NCBI GenBank assembly: GCA_020024615.1
Contig: JAHHTP010000001.1
Coordinates: 42,404-106,403, forward strand
Direction: 5' to 3'
Length of the DNA: 64,000 nt
Source: Oscillospiraceae bacterium
GTDB lineage: Bacteria; Bacillota; Clostridia; Oscillospirales; Ruminococcaceae
Part shown: positions 60,761 through 64,000 of the stretch, piece by piece
Numbering within the stretch: the stretch's first letter is position 1
How the letters are laid out: each line of letters opens with the position of its first letter
Notes under the pieces: generated by a model
The model's input: the letters and a program-made list of their open reading frames with translations, nothing else
The model's database searches: none
What the model was told of the DNA's origin: nothing
Program-made: the position numbers and the translations under genes

Positions 60761-62104
60761 ATGGCATTTGAGGGATTAACCGAAAAACTTTCGCTTGCAT
60801 TCAAAAAATTACGCGGTAAGGGTAAATTGTCCGAGGCGGATATTAAAGAAGCAATGCGCGAGGTCAGAATCGCTCTGCTGGAAGCGGATGTTAACTACAA
60901 AGTTGTCAAAGACTTTGTAAAAACAGTCAGTGAAAAAGCGGTTGGCGAGGAAATTATGAACAGCTTGACTCCTGCACAACAGGTTGTCAAAGTGGTGCAC
61001 AGCGAGTTGTGTACATTGATGGGCAGTGAAAAACAGTATATTCGTTTTCCGTCAAAACCGCCGTGTGTGGTGATGCTCTGTGGTTTGCAGGGTGCTGGTA
61101 AAACGACACACGCAGCAAAGCTTGCTCATTATTTTAAGAGCCAAAATCACCGACCAATGCTGGTTGCATGTGATGTCTATCGTCCGGCTGCAATTGAACA
61201 GTTGAAAGTGGTTGGTAAAAAAGCTGGTGTTGAGGTTTTTGAGCGCGGACAGGGAGATCCGGTAGAGATTTCCAAAGAAGCGATTCGCCATGCAAAAGAT
61301 TATGGATACGACCTCGTGATTTTGGATACAGCCGGTCGTCTGCACATTGATGAAGCTTTGATGGATGAGCTAAAGAACATCAAGGCAGCTGTCGATGTAA
61401 GTGAAACGATGCTCACCATAGATGCTATGACAGGTCAGGATGCTGTAAATGTTGCAAAGACCTTTAATGAGAGTCTGGAGATTGACAGTGTTATGGTGAC
61501 CAAGATGGACGGCGATACGCGTGGTGGTGCTGCGTTATCCGTTTTGGCTGTTACTGGAAAACCAATTAAATTTGTTGGTATGGGTGAGAAACTTGGTGAT
61601 CTGGAACCATTTTATCCGGATCGTATGGCTTCTAGAATACTCGGCATGGGCGATGTCATGTCCCTGATTGAGAAGGCACAGAATCAAATTGATGTCGAAG
61701 ATGCCGAAAAGACATTAAAGAAATTACAGGAAAACAGCTTTACTATGGATGATCTTTTGGATCAGATGCGACAGATTCAGAAGATGGGGTCCATTAAAGA
61801 TATCTTGGGCATGCTGCCGGGTGTCAGTGATAAGATCAAAGATGTTGATGTGGATGAAAAACAGTTTACTCGTATTGAAGCAATGATCACTTCGATGACG
61901 AGTAAAGAACGCGCAAAACCGGCGATCATCAATCCGTCCCGCAAACGCCGTATTGCTGCTGGTAGCGGAACGAAAGTTGAAGATGTCAACCGCCTGCTTC
62001 GTCAATTTGAGCAGATGCAGAAAATGATGAAACAGATGGGGATGACTGGAAAAGGCGGCAAAAAAAGAAGAATGAATCCGATGAATATGCTGAAAGGCTT
62101 GTAA
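60761..62104 (+). CDS. ffh: Signal recognition particle protein Ffh
   Basis: Ffh (447 aa) binds signal peptides and the SRP RNA and targets ribosomes to the membrane. The N domain is followed by the GTPase domain with G1 GLQGAGKTTHAAKL, DTAGRLHID, TKMDGDTRGG and the insertion-box motif. The M domain is Met-rich and ends in MKQMGMTGKGGKKRRMNP, and its RNA-binding core SKERAKPAIINPSRKRRIAAGSG split is intact. The cognate SRP RNA lies at 7180-7320 in the same window. GAGGAG precedes the ATG. Confidence 0.98.
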   Translation: MAFEGLTEKLSLAFKKLRGKGKLSEADIKEAMREVRIALLEADVNYKVVKDFVKTVSEKAVGEEIMNSLTPAQQVVKVVHSELCTLMGSEKQYIRFPSKPPCVVMLCGLQGAGKTTHAAKLAHYFKSQNHRPMLVACDVYRPAAIEQLKVVGKKAGVEVFERGQGDPVEISKEAIRHAKDYGYDLVILDTAGRLHIDEALMDELKNIKAAVDVSETMLTIDAMTGQDAVNVAKTFNESLEIDSVMVTKMDGDTRGGAALSVLAVTGKPIKFVGMGEKLGDLEPFYPDRMASRILGMGDVMSLIEKAQNQIDVEDAEKTLKKLQENSFTMDDLLDQMRQIQKMGSIKDILGMLPGVSDKIKDVDVDEKQFTRIEAMITSMTSKERAKPAIINPSRKRRIAAGSGTKVEDVNRLLRQFEQMQKMMKQMGMTGKGGKKRRMNPMNMLKGL

Positions 62105-62161
62105 TTTCTCGGTTCAGATAAATACAATAATATTAATTGAATGCTTGTGGAGGAAATCATC

Positions 62162-62401
62162 ATGGCAGTTAAAATCAGACTGCGCCGTATGGGCGCAAAA
62201 AAAGCACCATTTTACCGTATCGTTGTAGCAGATTCTCGTTACGCTCGTGACGGTCGTTTCATTGAAGAAGTTGGCACCTACGATCCGACCAAAAATCCGT
62301 CCTTAATCTCCGTTAACGAAGAAAAAGTACAGGCTTGGATTAAAAATGGCGCACAGCCGACCGATACCGTTAAGAAAATCCTGAAAACTCTCGAGAAATA
62401 A
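62162..62401 (+). CDS. rpsP: 30S ribosomal protein S16
   Basis: S16 (79 aa) starts MAVKIRLRRMGAKKAPFYRI and contains VADSRYARDGRFIEEVGTYD and the C-terminal region VQAWIKNGAQPTDTVKKIL. It binds 16S rRNA during 30S assembly. GGAGG precedes the ATG at 62162 (the longer frame starts earlier at 62141 and is unlikely). Codons are biased to preferred ones. Confidence 0.98.
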   Translation: MAVKIRLRRMGAKKAPFYRIVVADSRYARDGRFIEEVGTYDPTKNPSLISVNEEKVQAWIKNGAQPTDTVKKILKTLEK

Positions 62402-62419
62402 TTTTAATCGAGGACGAAC

Positions 62420-62653
62420 ATGGAAGAATTACTGAAAACCATCGCACGCGGTTTGGTGGAAGATAAGGACGCTGTTGAAGTGGCTGTCGATCCAGTCAAT
62501 GAAGAGGGTGTAATCGTGTATCATCTGCATGTTGCGCCGGATGATATGGGTCGTGTTATTGGAAAACAGGGTAAAATTGCCAAGGCAATCCGTTGCGTCA
62601 TGCGCGCTGCTGCAAACCGTGTGAATGAGAAAGTAAATGTAGAGATCGATTGA
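62420..62653 (+). CDS. khpA: KH-domain RNA-binding protein KhpA
   Basis: A 77 aa single KH domain with the GxxG loop in MGRVIGKQGKIAKAIR. It is encoded between rpsP and rimM as in most Firmicutes. KhpA forms a complex with KhpB and binds RNA in some species. GAGGACG precedes the ATG. Confidence 0.95.
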   Translation: MEELLKTIARGLVEDKDAVEVAVDPVNEEGVIVYHLHVAPDDMGRVIGKQGKIAKAIRCVMRAAANRVNEKVNVEID

Positions 62654-62659
62654 TCTTGT

Positions 62660-62708
62660 AAGCAAATGATCATAGCTGGCGTATATCCGGTTATGGTCAT
62701 TTGTGCTT
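62660..62708 (+). other. Long hairpin in the khpA-rimM gap
   Basis: AAATGATCATA (62664-62674) pairs with TATGGTCATTT (62692-62702, one G-T pair). CTGG/CCGG continue the stem in the loop and AAGC/GCTT extend it below a small bulge. There is no clear T-tract, so it is more likely an RNA processing or stability element than a terminator. Confidence 0.5.
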
Positions 62709-62732
62709 ATTATGAAAGACAGGAGAATTACG

Positions 62733-63251
62733 ATGCGTCAACGCAAAGCATTTTTAGAGATAGGCAAAATTGTAGCCCCACATGGCATCCGCGGTCATGT
62801 GCGCGTTCAGGCATGGTGTGATGATGATGCGCTTTTAACGGAATTTGATACGCTGTATTTTGATCAGGGCAGAACACCGGTTGAGATTACCTCTGCAAGT
62901 TTGCACAAGAATGTTGTACTGATGAAATTTCAGGGTGTGGATGATATGAATGCTGCACAGAATTTGCGCAATAAGGTTTTGTATGTTCCGCGTGAGGATT
63001 TGATTTTAGATGACCGCACTTTCTTTATTCAAGATTTGGTTGGTATGCAGGTGGTCGATGCGGATGATGCGTCTATCGTTTATGGTAAACTAACCGATGT
63101 GATGCAGACTGGTGCAAATGATGTATATGAGATTACAACATTGGAGAATAAAAAGGTGCTGATTCCTGCGATTGAAGAAGTAGTTATTCATACCGATTTG
63201 GAGACGGATGTTATGACAATTCGCCCACTGAAGGGACTGTTTGAAGAATGA
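62733..63251 (+). CDS. rimM: Ribosome maturation factor RimM
   Basis: RimM (172 aa) binds S19 during 30S assembly. The N-terminal barrel has FLEIGKIVAPHGIRGHVRVQ; the C-terminal PRC barrel has FFIQDLVGMQVVDADDASIV and KKVLIPAIEEVVIHTDLETD. The ATG at 62733 follows AGGAG (12 bases of frame upstream are not used). It overlaps trmD by 4 bases (ATGA). Confidence 0.96.
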   Translation: MRQRKAFLEIGKIVAPHGIRGHVRVQAWCDDDALLTEFDTLYFDQGRTPVEITSASLHKNVVLMKFQGVDDMNAAQNLRNKVLYVPREDLILDDRTFFIQDLVGMQVVDADDASIVYGKLTDVMQTGANDVYEITTLENKKVLIPAIEEVVIHTDLETDVMTIRPLKGLFEE

Positions 63252-63949
63252 GATTTGATATAGCAACGCTTTTTCCGAATATGTGTGAATCTGTGCTTTC
63301 TGAAAGTATTGTTGGGCGCGGCAGAAAAAATAACTGTTTTACCCTTTATTGCCATAACATTCGAGATTATAGCGACGATAAACACCGCAGAGTGGACGAT
63401 TATCCGTATGGCGGCGGTATGGGTATGGTAATGCAGCCACAGCCGATTTATGCCTGTTATCAAGGCATTTGTGAGCAGTCTGGTTCAAAACCGCATGTGA
63501 TTTATCTTTCACCGCAAGGAAAACGCTTAACACAGCAGAAGTGTCATGAACTGGCATCTATGGAGCATATTATGTTGTTATGTGGTCACTATGAAGGAGT
63601 GGACGAACGGATTCTGGAAGAAATTGTGGATGAGGAAATTTCCATCGGTGATTATGTTTTAACCGGCGGTGAACTCGGTGCGATGGTCATCGTGGATAGT
63701 GTGTGCCGATTGCTTCCAAATGTGCTTGCAAGTAACGAGTGTTTTATGGAAGAAAGTCTGAGTGACAATCTTCTGGAATATCCGCAGTACACGCGTCCAC
63801 CTGTTTGGAATGGAAAAGAAGTTCCGTCTGTTCTTCTTTCGGGACATCACGCCAATATTGTAAAATGGCGGAATGAACAACGGTATCAGCGTACCAAAGA
63901 AAAACGCCCGGATTTGCTGTGTGATAGTAACAAAACTAATGACATTTAG
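63248..63949 (+). CDS. trmD: tRNA (guanine37-N1)-methyltransferase TrmD
   Basis: TrmD (233 aa) methylates G37 next to the anticodon and prevents frameshifting. SPOUT motifs are visible: FDIATLFPNMCESVLSESIV, VDDYPYGGGMGMVMQPQPIY, LCGHYEGVDERILEEIVDEE, SIGDYVLTGGELGAMVIVDS and TRPPVWNGKEVPSVLLSGHH. The operon may go on with rplS beyond the window end; only 51 non-coding bases remain. Confidence 0.97.
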   Translation: MRFDIATLFPNMCESVLSESIVGRGRKNNCFTLYCHNIRDYSDDKHRRVDDYPYGGGMGMVMQPQPIYACYQGICEQSGSKPHVIYLSPQGKRLTQQKCHELASMEHIMLLCGHYEGVDERILEEIVDEEISIGDYVLTGGELGAMVIVDSVCRLLPNVLASNECFMEESLSDNLLEYPQYTRPPVWNGKEVPSVLLSGHHANIVKWRNEQRYQRTKEKRPDLLCDSNKTNDI

Positions 63950-64000
63950 GATATCTGTTTAACAAATTGCACAAAAAAATAAAGATTTTTTCGGTATCAT

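Noticed and set aside
1..64000. CRISPR array
   Set aside because: No regularly spaced repeats and no cas gene were seen.

Overview
The window looks like a chromosomal segment of a spore-forming, low-to-medium GC Firmicute of class Clostridia. Three things support this: sporulation and germination genes (a GerA/SpoVAF-type protein, YqfC, YqfD, a YlbJ-like membrane protein, a BofC-like protein), an IspH-S1 fusion typical of clostridia, and strong AGGAGG ribosome binding sites with TTGACA/TATAAT promoters. Genus cannot be settled from the sequence alone. No insertion sequence, integrase, prophage or CRISPR array was seen. Coding density is high and no gene-free stretch exceeds 300 bases.

Layout. 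1-7400, mostly minus strand: a partial sodium-dependent (NSS) transporter, tRNA-Ser(CGA), pepT, a CBM9-like protein, then recR, a YbaB/EbfC protein and dnaX, headed by the SRP RNA gene. 7487-13144, plus strand: a short DUF896 gene followed by a TerB-domain protein, a BrxD-like P-loop ATPase and an Lhr-like helicase. This trio matches the Shango anti-phage architecture and is the main accessory element of the window. 13156-16193: an AraC regulator, a sugar isomerase-like TIM barrel and an aldo/keto reductase. 16267-23366: an SGNH hydrolase, a class A penicillin-binding protein, rpsB-tsf and a GerA-family protein. 23451-28437: a second AraC regulator divergent from L-fucose isomerase, a Gfo/Idh/MocA oxidoreductase and purC.

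28446-39835 is mixed: a HAD phosphatase, a small receiver-like protein, a DUF3343/cysteine desulfurase pair, a CorC/CNNM protein, a pentapeptide-repeat protein, a beta-helix protein with an alpha/beta hydrolase, and a phosphate module (PhoP-like regulator, PhoR-like kinase, Na/Pi cotransporter with a candidate Pho box). 39838-51890, minus strand: a ClpE-like unfoldase, then a long probable operon ruvC-ruvA-ruvB-methyltransferase-ecfA1-ecfA2-ecfT-truA-DUF5711-cvpA, and a YlbJ-like protein. 52022-63949, plus strand: yqfC-yqfD, a DivIVA-like protein, an RpiR regulator, a BaiN-like flavoprotein, cmk, plsC, ispH-S1, then the conserved translation/secretion operon ylxM-ffh-rpsP-khpA-rimM-trmD. Both SRP components, the RNA at 7180-7320 and Ffh at 60761-62104, are present.

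Most of the window is housekeeping. The parts worth a second look are the Shango-like operon with its extra DUF896 gene, the SRP RNA whose closing stem may also terminate transcription just before dnaX, the overlap of a terminator with the rpsB promoter, and the Pho box upstream of the phosphate transporter.
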